Assembly: GCF_025352425.1 (NCBI RefSeq)
Contig: NZ_JANXTI010000003.1
Location: forward strand, 1-46,401
Source: Flavobacterium sp.
Lineage (GTDB): Bacteria > Bacteroidota > Bacteroidia > Flavobacteriales > Flavobacteriaceae
Reading direction: 5' to 3'
Length of the DNA stretch: 46,401 bases
A program made the position numbers and the translations under genes. The notes below the pieces were generated by a model. It worked only from the letters and a program-made list of their open reading frames with translations, made no database searches and was not told the DNA's origin. Position 1 is the first letter of the stretch. Every line of letters begins with the position of its first letter. Of the stretch, positions 16,116-24,731 are shown one piece after another.

Positions 16116-16123
16116 TACCTTTG
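16116..16123 (+). promoter_or_regulatory. -7 box (TACCTTTG) for the AraC-family gene
   Basis: A TAnnTTTG match giving a leader of roughly 90 nt before the TTG start at 16217. Confidence 0.55.
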
Positions 16124-16216
16124 CGCACTAAATTAGAGTACCTTTAACGGAATTTAAGACAGAAAAACTGTTGATTTCGAAAGCTGTTTTCTTTTATAAC
16201 CCAATATTGATTTACC

Positions 16217-16780
16217 TTGAAAATACATATTAAATATATGGTTTCACTTCGTTGCAAACTGGCAGTGAAAGAGGAATTAGACAAATTAAAATTAGAGCAC
16301 ACTACAATAGATTTAGGCGAAGTTGTGCTCAAAAAAAACCTTCACGGTGAGGAGAGAGAACTGCTCCGTAAAGGCCTGCTAAAAAAAGGGTTGGAATTGA
16401 TGGATGATAAAAAATCGATGCTTATCGAAAGAACCAAAAATGTCATTATTGAACTGGTTCATTACTCCGAAAAACATCCAAAAGTTAATTTTTCAGAATA
16501 TCTAAGCAAAGAATTAGACTATAATTATACCCATCTTGCGAACCTTTTTTCAGAAGTTACAGGAACAACCATCGTGAATTATATCATTCTAAATAAAATA
16601 GAACGGGTGAAAGAATTGCTTTTGTATGATGAATTATCACTTACTGAAATAAGTTTTTTAATGGAATACAGCAGCCTTTCTCATTTGTCAACCCAATTTA
16701 AAAAAGTGACCGGACTGACTCCTACCTATTTCAAACAAATCAAACAATATAAAAAACGGATTCAGCTTGAAGAATTGTAA
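16217..16780 (+). CDS. AraC-family transcriptional regulator
   Basis: This is a 187-residue protein. The C-terminal 100 residues hold the double HTH of AraC proteins: first helix pair SEYLSKELDYNYTHLANLFS, second pair LTEISFLMEYSSLSHLSTQF, then KKVTGLTPTYFKQ. The N-terminal 75 residues (KIHIKYMVSLRCKLAVKEEL and onward) form a small alpha/beta module instead of a sugar-binding cupin, a form I know from a common flavobacterial group. The start is TTG at 16217; the reading from there matches the family's usual N-terminus, and no ATG gives the same start. Targets are unknown. It is flanked by two similar terminators. Confidence 0.88.
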   Translation: MKIHIKYMVSLRCKLAVKEELDKLKLEHTTIDLGEVVLKKNLHGEERELLRKGLLKKGLELMDDKKSMLIERTKNVIIELVHYSEKHPKVNFSEYLSKELDYNYTHLANLFSEVTGTTIVNYIILNKIERVKELLLYDELSLTEISFLMEYSSLSHLSTQFKKVTGLTPTYFKQIKQYKKRIQLEEL

Positions 16781-16801
16781 AATAAATCCCGATATAAATA
16801 C

Positions 16802-16836
16802 AATCCTCAATTAGTTAAAACTGTTGGGGATTTTTT
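16802..16836 (+). terminator. Intrinsic terminator after the AraC-family gene
   Basis: AATCCTCAA (16802-16810) pairs with TTGGGGATT (16824-16832), followed by a T-run. It shares both outer arms with the terminator after secA. Confidence 0.8.
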
Positions 16837-16862
16837 ATATTTGAATATCTAATTAAAATGAA

Positions 16863-17441
16863 ATGAAAAAGCAATTCTCAATTCTCTTACTTCTCTTCAG
16901 CATTACCGGTTTTTCGCAATCATCTGAAAGTTTGAAAGTAGCTGCCAAAAAATTTTATGAAGCCAATTACCTTATGGATTTTGAAACTATTGTCTCATTA
17001 TTACATCCAGAAATAGTAAAGATTATTGGCAAAGATTTGATGCTCGAAAAGCTTGATAAATATTATGGAAACGATGACTACCGTTTGCGTGAACAATTAG
17101 AAACTTTACCTTTTCAAAATGGAATAATTAGGAAAAGAGAAGGAAAATCGTTTTGTGTAATTACATTTCGAAATCCGATGCGCTATTTTTTTGAAACCAA
17201 ATTAACGGCAGAAACGGCTGCAGAAAAAGCCATTTGGTTAAAGCAAGTCAACAAAACCAAAGAAGTAACTTTCGAACCACAAAGAAACAGCTTTAACGTT
17301 AGAAGAATTACAACGTATATAGCAGTCATCGACGAAACAACCAACAATGAATGGCGGTTTTTCAACATGGATGATGTTAATCAGTTGGATTATTTTAAAA
17401 CAATTTTTGGTGAAAACGTGAAAAAAGAATTGGGTTTATAA
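16863..17441 (+). CDS. Secreted protein of unknown function, possible NTF2-like fold
   Basis: This is a 192-residue protein. A signal peptide spans residues 1-19 (KKQFSILLLLFSITGFSQS), giving a periplasmic or secreted product. The mature part starts SESLKVAAKKFYEANYLMDF followed by ETIVSLLHPEIVK, a helix-turn arrangement like the first helices of SnoaL/NTF2-like proteins, then several beta strands. I could not name a family with certainty. There is no lipobox or T9SS tail. It stands alone, with the next small gene 52 bp downstream. Confidence 0.75.
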   Translation: MKKQFSILLLLFSITGFSQSSESLKVAAKKFYEANYLMDFETIVSLLHPEIVKIIGKDLMLEKLDKYYGNDDYRLREQLETLPFQNGIIRKREGKSFCVITFRNPMRYFFETKLTAETAAEKAIWLKQVNKTKEVTFEPQRNSFNVRRITTYIAVIDETTNNEWRFFNMDDVNQLDYFKTIFGENVKKELGL

Positions 17442-17493
17442 AAAATAGTATTTACCTTTATCACACTATCACCAACTAATCAAAATAGATATC

Positions 17494-17604
17494 ATGGCAA
17501 AAGGAAAAGACGTTCAGAAAGCCGCAAAAAAAGAACCTCTGAAGACGGCAAAAGAAAAGAAAGCTGAAAAGCGCGATAAGAAACAAACTCCAAAAAGAGA
17601 TTGA
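17494..17604 (+). CDS. Small lysine-rich protein (36 residues)
   Basis: The frame from ATG 17494 to TGA 17602-17604 reads MAKGKDVQKAAKKEPLKTAK followed by a Lys/Glu/Asp/Arg tail ending TPKRD. Almost half the residues are lysine or arginine, with no hydrophobic core, so it is probably unstructured and could bind nucleic acid; that is inference. I recall very similar short proteins annotated in other Flavobacterium genomes, which supports a real gene. It is followed by a large palindromic terminator. Confidence 0.65.
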   Translation: MAKGKDVQKAAKKEPLKTAKEKKAEKRDKKQTPKRD

Positions 17605-17605
17605 T

Positions 17606-17704
17606 TTTTTAACCACAAAGACACGAAGTGTAAAATCACAAAGCTCACAAAGACATTATCCCTTGTGAGCTTTGTGCATTCTTAGTGAACTTAGTGGTTA
17701 AAAA
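17606..17704. repeat. Nested palindrome, bidirectional terminator-like element
   Basis: The outer arms TTTTTAACCAC (17606-17616) and GTGGTTAAAAA (17694-17704) and the inner arms CACAAAGCTCACAA (17637-17650) and TTGTGAGCTTTGTG (17663-17676) are perfect inverted pairs. The element fills the whole gap between two convergent genes. Its AACCACAAAG theme resembles a dispersed repeat I remember from Bacteroidota intergenic regions, so it may be both a terminator and a repeat copy. Confidence 0.75.
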
Positions 17705-17710
17705 TTGTAG

Positions 17711-19114
17711 TTAAAGTTCATCCGGAAATATCTTCCCGGGATTGAGAATGTTATTGTGATCAAAGACACGCTTAATACTTTCCATTAACTCCAAATGCGC
17801 TTTGGAGAAAGCAATATCCATAAAGTTCTTTTGTACATAACCAATTCCGTGTTCACCGGAAAGCGTTCCTTTTAATGAAACCGTCAATTCAAATATTTGG
17901 CGAATTCCCAACGGAACCTGAGTTTCCCAGTTGTCGTCCGTCATATTTCCTTTAATTATATTAACGTGCAAATTTCCATCTCCGGCATGACCATAACACA
18001 CAGATTTGAATCCATACTTCTCTCCTATTTTCTTGATTCCCGATAATAATTCAGGAAGCATATATCTTGGTACAACGGTGTCCTCTTCTTTATAAATTGA
18101 ATTAGATTTAACCGCTTCAGCTACAGAACGGCGCATTTTCCATAAAGCGGCTTTCTGATCTTCGGTATCGGCAAATAGAACTTCATCAATATCAAACTGT
18201 TCAACAACGGTCATGATTTTCTCGGCTTCCAACATCAGGATTTCAGGATAATTGCCATCGACTTCAATTAACAAATGCGCCTGATGTTCGGGTTTGACAT
18301 CCACGCTGATACCTTCTACCAATCGCAATGTCCAATCAATCGCTTCACGCTCCATAAACTCTAAAGCGCTTGGAACAATTCCGGCTCGGAAAATAGCAGA
18401 AACCGCTTCGCATGCCTGAGCAGCATCAAAAAAAGGAACTAACATCAGAACGTTATGATTGTTTTTGGGCAACAACTTTAAAACAGCTTTTGTGATAACT
18501 CCTAACGTACCTTCGCTGCCAACCATCAATTGTGTCAGATTGTAGCCCGTAGAGTTTTTTAAAGTGTTTGCTCCTGTCCAGATGATTTCACCATTAGGCA
18601 AAACCACTTCTAAATTAAGCACATAATCTTTGGTCACACCATATTTCACCGCTCTTGCTCCACCGGCATTTTCAGCAATATTGCCTCCAATCCAGCAACT
18701 TCCCATACTACTTGGGTCGACTGGATAGAACAATCCTTTTTCTGCAACAGCTTCGCGCAAAACTTGGGTGATAACCGCTGGTTCAACAGTAACCTGCAGA
18801 TTTAGTTCATCTATTTCCAATATTTTATCAAGGCGTTCCATTGACAGACCAATTCCTTCATAAATTGATAAAGCGCCGCCACTCAGACCTGTTCTGGCTC
18901 CAATAGGTGTAGTTGGGATTTTAAATTCATTTGCAATTTTCAAGATGGCGGAAATCTCTTGTGCGTTGGCTGGTTTTACAACTACGCTTGGCGGAAAAAC
19001 ATAATCTTCAGTTTCGTCGTGACCATAATGATTAAGGATTTCTTTGTCAGTGAAAATAAAAGAATCCCCTACTATTTTAGATAATTTTTGAAGTATTTCA
19101 GGACTAAGTGACAT
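17711..19114 (-). CDS. FAD-linked oxidase, GlcD/D-lactate dehydrogenase type
   Basis: This 467-residue flavoprotein oxidises a 2-hydroxy acid (glycolate, D-lactate or similar) to the 2-oxo acid. The FAD-binding PCMH domain covers roughly residues 35-215 (TPIGARTGLSGGAL, GGNIAENAGGARAVKYGVTK, GSEGTLGVIT). The C-terminal FAD oxidase domain contains CYGHAGDGNLHVNI and GEHGIGYVQKNFM, with the His pairs typical of the family. There are no iron-sulfur motifs, so it is the single-subunit form. It is the last gene of a cluster with an MFS transporter (38 bp upstream) and an AEC permease, which suggests transport and oxidation of one organic acid. Confidence 0.92.
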   Translation of the reverse strand: MSLSPEILQKLSKIVGDSFIFTDKEILNHYGHDETEDYVFPPSVVVKPANAQEISAILKIANEFKIPTTPIGARTGLSGGALSIYEGIGLSMERLDKILEIDELNLQVTVEPAVITQVLREAVAEKGLFYPVDPSSMGSCWIGGNIAENAGGARAVKYGVTKDYVLNLEVVLPNGEIIWTGANTLKNSTGYNLTQLMVGSEGTLGVITKAVLKLLPKNNHNVLMLVPFFDAAQACEAVSAIFRAGIVPSALEFMEREAIDWTLRLVEGISVDVKPEHQAHLLIEVDGNYPEILMLEAEKIMTVVEQFDIDEVLFADTEDQKAALWKMRRSVAEAVKSNSIYKEEDTVVPRYMLPELLSGIKKIGEKYGFKSVCYGHAGDGNLHVNIIKGNMTDDNWETQVPLGIRQIFELTVSLKGTLSGEHGIGYVQKNFMDIAFSKAHLELMESIKRVFDHNNILNPGKIFPDEL

Positions 19115-19152
19115 AAGCTAAAAATTGAAAGTAAATATAGTAATTACAACTT

Positions 19153-20361
19153 TTATTTCTTCTTCAAATTAGGAAGAAAATAGCAAATAATTCCGATTAA
19201 GGGAAGATAGGAACAAACATGATAGACATATTGAATGGATGTAAAATCTGCAAGTTTACCAAGCAGAGCAGAACCTAAAGCGCCCATTCCGAAAGCAAAA
19301 CCATAGAACAATCCTGAAACCATTCCGAGTTTTTTTGGTACTAATTCCTGGGCATAAACTAATATTGCAGGGAAAGCGGATGACATTATTATTCCGATGG
19401 TAATCATCAGAACATCTGTCCAAAATAAATTGACATACGGCAACATCAATGCAAATGGCGTAGCGCCAAAAACAGAAAGCCAGATTACATGCTTGCGTCC
19501 GATTTTATCGCCTAAAGGTCCGCCGAGAATGGTTCCAAGTGCATACGCAATCAGGTAAATAAACATATGAAACTGTGCCTGTTTTATACTAAGATGGAAT
19601 TTATCCATAATATAAAAAGTATAATATGTTGATAAACTTGCCGTATAAAAAAACTTGGAGAAAATCACGATTAACAACACCGCTATTGCCCATTTCACTT
19701 TGCTTTTTGACAAATTGTGATAATCTATAAATACCGTTTTCTTATTCTTCCTGAAAATCAAATGATCGCGATACCAAAAAGCAATTTTGCTGATAATCCC
19801 AAGCGCAATTACAGCCGCTATTACAAACCAAAGAATGTACTTTTGGGAATTTGGAACTACGATTAAAGCTACCAATAGTGGTCCAAGTGCGGTTCCAAAA
19901 TTACCGCCAACCTGAAATATAGATTGTGCCAAACCTCTTTTCCCGCCTGATGCCATGTTTGAAATCCGCGCTGATTCAGGATGAAAAATAGAAGAACCAA
20001 TGCCAATCAAAACTACGGAAAGTAAAATCCAATAGAAATTATCGGCAAACGACAAGGAAACAATTCCCGCCATGGAAAACAACATGCCGTAAATCTGGGA
20101 AAAAGGTTTTGGATATTTGTCTGTATAATAACCAACGAAAGGTTGAAGTAACGAGGCTGACAATTGAAAAGCAAAAGTAATCAATCCAATCTGTGAAAAT
20201 GAAAGGTGATAATTTTGCTTTAAGATTGGGTAAACCGAAGGTATTATAGCTTGAATCAAATCGTTCAGCAAATGGGCAAAACTTATCGAAAAAAGTATGG
20301 TATATATAGTTTTTTGCAACAATTCCTTACTTTGTGAAGTCGTGTCAATAGTCGTTTCCAT
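19153..20361 (-). CDS. MFS transporter, fosmidomycin-resistance (Fsr) type
   Basis: This 402-residue protein has about 12 membrane segments in two halves. The N-terminal region SFAHLLNDLIQAIIPSVYPI is the hallmark of the Fsr-like MFS group. The family signature appears in the loop after helix 2 as GYYTDKYPKPFSQ and in the second half as GGPLGDKIGRKHVIW. The group includes drug exporters, but here the gene sits between an AEC permease (stop and start directly adjacent) and a hydroxy-acid oxidase, so metabolite transport is also possible. The substrate is unresolved. Confidence 0.88.
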   Translation of the reverse strand: METTIDTTSQSKELLQKTIYTILFSISFAHLLNDLIQAIIPSVYPILKQNYHLSFSQIGLITFAFQLSASLLQPFVGYYTDKYPKPFSQIYGMLFSMAGIVSLSFADNFYWILLSVVLIGIGSSIFHPESARISNMASGGKRGLAQSIFQVGGNFGTALGPLLVALIVVPNSQKYILWFVIAAVIALGIISKIAFWYRDHLIFRKNKKTVFIDYHNLSKSKVKWAIAVLLIVIFSKFFYTASLSTYYTFYIMDKFHLSIKQAQFHMFIYLIAYALGTILGGPLGDKIGRKHVIWLSVFGATPFALMLPYVNLFWTDVLMITIGIIMSSAFPAILVYAQELVPKKLGMVSGLFYGFAFGMGALGSALLGKLADFTSIQYVYHVCSYLPLIGIICYFLPNLKKK

Positions 20362-21273
20362 TTAAAATGTGTTTAAAATAAAATACCAAAAAGCCAGTGT
20401 CAGGAAAGATAGCGGTATACCAATTCCAACCATCATGCTGCTTAATTTTGGTTTCAATCCGTAATTTGAGGCTAAAATTGCTCCCGTAATCATTGGCGCC
20501 ATTGCCGATTCCATTACGGAAACATCTACTGCCAGACCTTTGCCTCCCAATATAATTTTGTAAAGCAAAAAGAAAATAGCGGGTGTGATAATTAATTTAA
20601 AAAACAATCCTAACCGAAGAAATTTCCAGTGTTGACTTCGTTTGTCGATTTTTAATTGCAGCCCCACGGCCACCAAAGCCACCGGTGTTACCGTTGCGCC
20701 CAGTTTTTGAAAAACAGTTTCAAAATGTTCATTAAAATCAACTTTTAAAACGTTCATAACAGCCGCAATAACAAAAGCAATAAAAGGGGGAAACAGCAAA
20801 ATCTTTTTAACAATTTCGTTTGGATTTGCATCGCCTTTGGCAAAAATTCCGGCTGTAATAATTCCCAGCGTCGCCATGACCACAAATGAACCTGGCTGAT
20901 CGACAATGATTGCTGTTTTCAAACCTTCTTCCCCATAAAGCGCCTGAATTATCGGAAAACCAACAAAGGAAGTATTCCCCAAACCCGCAGTTATTGTCAA
21001 GCATCCAATCAATCTATTGGGCCAGCCTAATTTCTTTCCGATTGTATAGAAAAAAGCAAATGACAGCATAAATCCAATCCAGGCAATGCCTAACGGATAC
21101 AACAAATCGGGAGAAATCGAAACTTTAGGAATATAATACAAAGCCAGCGCCGGCAAAGCAATATAAATTACGAATTGGTTAAGTGCTAAGTGTCCATTTT
21201 TCGGAAAAGCGGCCAATCGTTGCATTCCCAAACCCATTATCAGACAAAGAAAAACTAACAGAATGTTATCCAT
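20362..21273 (-). CDS. AEC-family (auxin efflux carrier type) permease
   Basis: This integral membrane protein of 303 residues has about ten helices, arranged as two bundles of five (NILLVFLCLIMGLGMQRLAA, then GNTSFVGFPIIQALYGEEGL in the crossover region, and a C-terminal half ending LTLAFWYFILNTF). Bacterial members export or exchange carboxylates such as malate. I placed the start at the ATG 21271-21273; an upstream TTG at 21297 would add eight polar residues before the first helix. It directly abuts the MFS gene and diverges from meaB. Confidence 0.85.
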   Translation of the reverse strand: MDNILLVFLCLIMGLGMQRLAAFPKNGHLALNQFVIYIALPALALYYIPKVSISPDLLYPLGIAWIGFMLSFAFFYTIGKKLGWPNRLIGCLTITAGLGNTSFVGFPIIQALYGEEGLKTAIIVDQPGSFVVMATLGIITAGIFAKGDANPNEIVKKILLFPPFIAFVIAAVMNVLKVDFNEHFETVFQKLGATVTPVALVAVGLQLKIDKRSQHWKFLRLGLFFKLIITPAIFFLLYKIILGGKGLAVDVSVMESAMAPMITGAILASNYGLKPKLSSMMVGIGIPLSFLTLAFWYFILNTF

Positions 21274-21369
21274 TCGAGGTAAAATTTGGTTATACAAAGG
21301 AACGGCAAAAAAATGGAAAAGAATTATTGGCTAACAATATTTTACTAAATTTACCCAAATGATTTTCCC

Positions 21370-22458
21370 TTGAACGAAAAGCAAAACAAAAAATCGGCAC
21401 TAAACGAAAAAGAAGGTATTTCGCAACCGGAAAGTTTCAGCGCTTCTTCATTGGAGAAAATTTCCAAAAGCAGGAAACTACAACCTTCCGCGGCTGAATT
21501 AATCTCCGGGATTTTAGCGCATGATAAAGTAGCTTTGAGTAGGGGAATAACATTGGTTGAAAGTACGAATGCCAATCATTTGGCGAAAGCCAATGAAATA
21601 ATTAATGGTTGTTTGCCTTGTGCTAATAAATCGGTACGAATAGGAATTACTGGTGTTCCGGGTGTTGGAAAATCAACTTTTATAGAAGCTTTTGGAAAAT
21701 ACCTGACTTCCTTGGGCAAAAAAGTGGCGGTGTTAGCAATTGACCCAAGCAGTACTATTTCACATGGTAGTATTTTGGGTGACAAAACCCGAATGGAGGA
21801 ATTGGTAAAAGACGAAAACGCTTATATCCGACCATCTGCTTCGGGAGAAACATTGGGTGGTGTAGCGCGAAAAACCAGAGAAACCATTATCCTTTGCGAA
21901 GCAGCAGGATTTGATACTATCATTATTGAAACGGTTGGCGTGGGACAAAGTGAAACCGCAGTGCATTCGATGGTTGATTTCTTTTTATTGCTTAAAATTT
22001 CCGGTGCCGGAGATGAATTACAGGGAATCAAACGTGGTATTATGGAAATGGCGGATGCGATTGTAATCAATAAGGCCGATGGTGATAATATCAATAAGGC
22101 GAAATTAGCAAAGACCGAATTCAATCGCGCGCTACATATGTTCCCAGCAAAAATATCGGGCTGGATTCCAACAACAGCAACATGCAGTTCAATTACCAAA
22201 GACGGAATTGATGCTGTCTGGGAAACGATTTCCAATTATTTTGAATTGGTAAAAAACAATCACTATTTTGAAAAAAAACGCAAAGAGCAAAACCAATACT
22301 GGATGATGGAAACCATCAACGAGCAGTTGAAATCCAACTTCTATCACCATCCTGAAATTATAGAACTATTAGAAGCAAATAAAAAAGCAGTTGCAAATGA
22401 TGAAGTTTCACCTTTTGCCGCTGCTATGATTTTGTTAGAAAAATATTTAAAATCTTAA
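21370..22458 (+). CDS. meaB: Methylmalonyl-CoA mutase-associated GTPase MeaB
   Basis: This 362-residue G3E-type GTPase protects methylmalonyl-CoA mutase and gates loading of its B12 cofactor. The P-loop is GVPGVGKST (95-103), followed by VAVLAIDPSSTISHGSILGD with the switch region, ETVGVGQSE and the base-specificity loop INKADGDN. The N-terminal 40 residues are a charged extension and the C-terminus is the dimerisation arm. The start is TTG (21370-21372), as no ATG is available upstream in frame. The stop overlaps by 4 bp the stop of the convergent secreted-protein gene. The mutase itself is not in this window; the PduO-type adenosyltransferase is at 11562-12131. Confidence 0.94.
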   Translation: MNEKQNKKSALNEKEGISQPESFSASSLEKISKSRKLQPSAAELISGILAHDKVALSRGITLVESTNANHLAKANEIINGCLPCANKSVRIGITGVPGVGKSTFIEAFGKYLTSLGKKVAVLAIDPSSTISHGSILGDKTRMEELVKDENAYIRPSASGETLGGVARKTRETIILCEAAGFDTIIIETVGVGQSETAVHSMVDFFLLLKISGAGDELQGIKRGIMEMADAIVINKADGDNINKAKLAKTEFNRALHMFPAKISGWIPTTATCSSITKDGIDAVWETISNYFELVKNNHYFEKKRKEQNQYWMMETINEQLKSNFYHHPEIIELLEANKKAVANDEVSPFAAAMILLEKYLKS

Positions 22459-24107
22459 AATATTCGAAATGCCTTATAAGGGAAAGCTCCAACTCCACTT
22501 CCAAAACCTCCTCCTACATAATAAATTAAAACGTTTTGATTCAAAGAGCCATTGGTATTAGAAGTTAAATAATAACCTCCTGTATCCAGCGGTAATAATA
22601 AATAATTTGTGTTGACAGCTGTCCACTCTCCTGTGCAAGGTAAAAACCAATCAGAATAAGTATTTAAAACTAAATTCAAACAAACCTCTGCTGCAATACC
22701 CGGTGTAGAACAACCAGCCACAATATTTGTAGTATTGTTTATTCCATCACCAATTGCAGTACCAAATGGATTTGGGTAAGTTACATTGTAACACCCGAAG
22801 TCAGCTGTTCCTATATTATTCTGTGAAATTATTATTCCGTGTTGAACCGAAGAACTGTAGCCAGGGTCGCCAGGTTGCAAGAAATAACCAATCACACCTC
22901 CTTGGTAAAAGCTACCAATAGAAAGTGTTGAAGTGGTCGTGAAACTAATTTGATTTCCATATGCAGTTCCGGCAATACTGGTTGCATAAGCTCTAACATA
23001 ATAAGTTGTATTGGTTAAGAGCCCTGAAACCAGGCTTGAATAGGTTGCGCTACCTCCACCGTTTGTAGTAATGTTATCAGCAATTGTAGGTGATGTTGAA
23101 GTACTCCAACATATTCCTTTTTGTGTGATAGCACTACCTCCATCACTACTTATAGTTCCACCTGAACTAGCCGTTCCTCCAGTAATTGAAGTTATTGCAG
23201 TAGTTGTTAGAGCTGCTAAAGTAGGATTAAAAGTGGTGTAAACAACATCATTACCATACGTTACCCCTGTACTATTAATTACAAATGCCCTAACATGATA
23301 AGTTGTATTTGGTGCTAAACCTGTAAGTTGAGTATAAAAATTTCCCAGGCCAGTTGATGAAGGTATTAAAGAATAATTTCCTCCAACAGTTGGGTTTATA
23401 GCTGTGTTCCAACAAACGCCATAACTACTGATTAGAGAACCACCAGAACTGGTTATACCTATGTTAGTAACATTTCCCCAAAATCCAGCTGGATTGGGAT
23501 CAAAATAAGTTTGCGATGGATTAGAAATTGTTGTTAATGTCGGGAAAGATCCTCCTATCCATGTTGGAATATTGCTATTATTAATTTGTAAAAACTGTCC
23601 GGGAGTGCCAATAGGAATCATTGTCCAAGCAGTACCATTCCAATATTTCATATCACCTACAGTAGTTCCGGGAGTTTCTCCATTAGCACTTCCTGCCGAA
23701 AACAATGCGTAAGGGACACTACTTAACTGTGAAGTTCCTGTGATTGTATAAGATGTTCCACCTGTTGGATCGGTTTCTGTTTTAATGAAATAAGGACCGT
23801 TTGCCCAGTTGATGGTAGCAAAGTTGCCAGAAACAACGCTTCCTGTTCCAATTTCAAGACTAACTAAACCATTAGCATTTGTACTTACTGTTTGTGTTTC
23901 AGTATATACAGACGAACCCGAAGACGAACCCTGCAAAATGCTGAGTCGCATACCAACTGGTGCTGAAACAACTAGCACGCTGCTGCTATTTCTGATTACA
24001 GCTTGGTAACTCATTTTCTGAGGTGCCTGTCCAAAAATAGCACTCATGGAGAGAAACATTATCGATATAAGAAGCTGTTTGCTAAAAGAATGTAAAGTTG
24101 GTTTCAT
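22455..24107 (-). CDS. Secreted multidomain protein with fibronectin-like repeats and a DUF1566-like C-terminus
   Basis: This 550-residue exported protein has a signal peptide at residues 1-27 (SKQLLISIMFLSMSAIFGQA). The first 130 mature residues (KMSYQAVIRNSSSVLVVSAP, GPYFIKTETDPTGGTSYTI, SSVPYALFSAGS) are a domain common in Bacteroidota surface proteins. Two tandem repeats of about 95 residues follow, each with YGVCW or KGICW and an NTTY(H/Y)VRA(F/Y)A segment, like fibronectin III modules. The last 150 residues (GSFYQGGVIGYFLQPGDPGY, then DWFLPCTGEW) resemble DUF1566/Lcl domains. There is no T9SS tail, so secretion may depend on the upstream T9SS-type neighbour or stop in the periplasm. It starts 4 bp after that gene. 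Confidence 0.82.
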   Translation of the reverse strand: MKPTLHSFSKQLLISIMFLSMSAIFGQAPQKMSYQAVIRNSSSVLVVSAPVGMRLSILQGSSSGSSVYTETQTVSTNANGLVSLEIGTGSVVSGNFATINWANGPYFIKTETDPTGGTSYTITGTSQLSSVPYALFSAGSANGETPGTTVGDMKYWNGTAWTMIPIGTPGQFLQINNSNIPTWIGGSFPTLTTISNPSQTYFDPNPAGFWGNVTNIGITSSGGSLISSYGVCWNTAINPTVGGNYSLIPSSTGLGNFYTQLTGLAPNTTYHVRAFVINSTGVTYGNDVVYTTFNPTLAALTTTAITSITGGTASSGGTISSDGGSAITQKGICWSTSTSPTIADNITTNGGGSATYSSLVSGLLTNTTYYVRAYATSIAGTAYGNQISFTTTSTLSIGSFYQGGVIGYFLQPGDPGYSSSVQHGIIISQNNIGTADFGCYNVTYPNPFGTAIGDGINNTTNIVAGCSTPGIAAEVCLNLVLNTYSDWFLPCTGEWTAVNTNYLLLPLDTGGYYLTSNTNGSLNQNVLIYYVGGGFGSGVGAFPYKAFRIF

Positions 24108-24111
24108 AAGC

Positions 24112-24597
24112 TTAGTTTTTTAAAATTTTGAATGTTTTTATTGTCTTGTTCTTGTCGGTTATTTTAAGAAAATAGATGGCAGATGGCAAATGTCCTGTTG
24201 AAATTGGTGTTTCAGTTGTAGTAGTCTGACCCGTAAGAAACTGTTTTCCGTTAAGGTCATACAGTTGATAGGTCAATGACTCAAATTCGTAATGATCAAT
24301 TTTTAGAGTTACAAAATCAGTAGTGGGATTAGGAGAAACGGTCATTAGAAGATTTATTTCTGGGTTTTCGATACCTAAAACTACTGAAATTTCATAAGGT
24401 TGCTGAACGCCTTGGGCAACTGTTCCATTCGTTCCAGAATTTGTAGTATAAACAATTTGCCCAACAGAATAGCTCACCAAACCACCTGTTCCTACTGCAT
24501 TTTGTCCTGAAGCATTAATAGATTCCTGACCATTCATTGTGAAGGACAAAAGCAATAAAAAAGAGACCTGAACGTAATAAAATAGATTTTTTTTCAT
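24112..24597 (-). CDS. T9SS type A sorting-domain protein
   Basis: This is a 161-residue protein. The start is taken at ATG 24595-24597, because MKKNLFYYVQVSFLLLLSFT begins a normal signal peptide; a further in-frame ATG 45 bp upstream would put 15 extra residues before it. The mature N-terminal 60 residues contain GLVSYSVGQIVYTTNSG and GVQQPYEISV, a short beta module often found before T9SS tails. The C-terminal 80 residues are a type A sorting domain: SPNPTTDFVTLKI, YQLYDLNGKQ and YFLKITDKNKTIKTFKILKN. It should cross the outer membrane through the gliding/T9SS machinery and be anchored to the surface. It is co-transcribed with the 550-residue protein. Confidence 0.87.
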   Translation of the reverse strand: MKKNLFYYVQVSFLLLLSFTMNGQESINASGQNAVGTGGLVSYSVGQIVYTTNSGTNGTVAQGVQQPYEISVVLGIENPEINLLMTVSPNPTTDFVTLKIDHYEFESLTYQLYDLNGKQFLTGQTTTTETPISTGHLPSAIYFLKITDKNKTIKTFKILKN

Positions 24598-24731
24598 TTT
24601 TATACTTGTTAAATACTGAACCAAAGTAATTAATAAATTCATAACTATCTGATTAATTGCGAAAAATCCTTTTATAAGAATAAAACCTAGCAGTTAATAA
24701 TGAAATTTCCCTTTAGTAGCTGACACCAACA

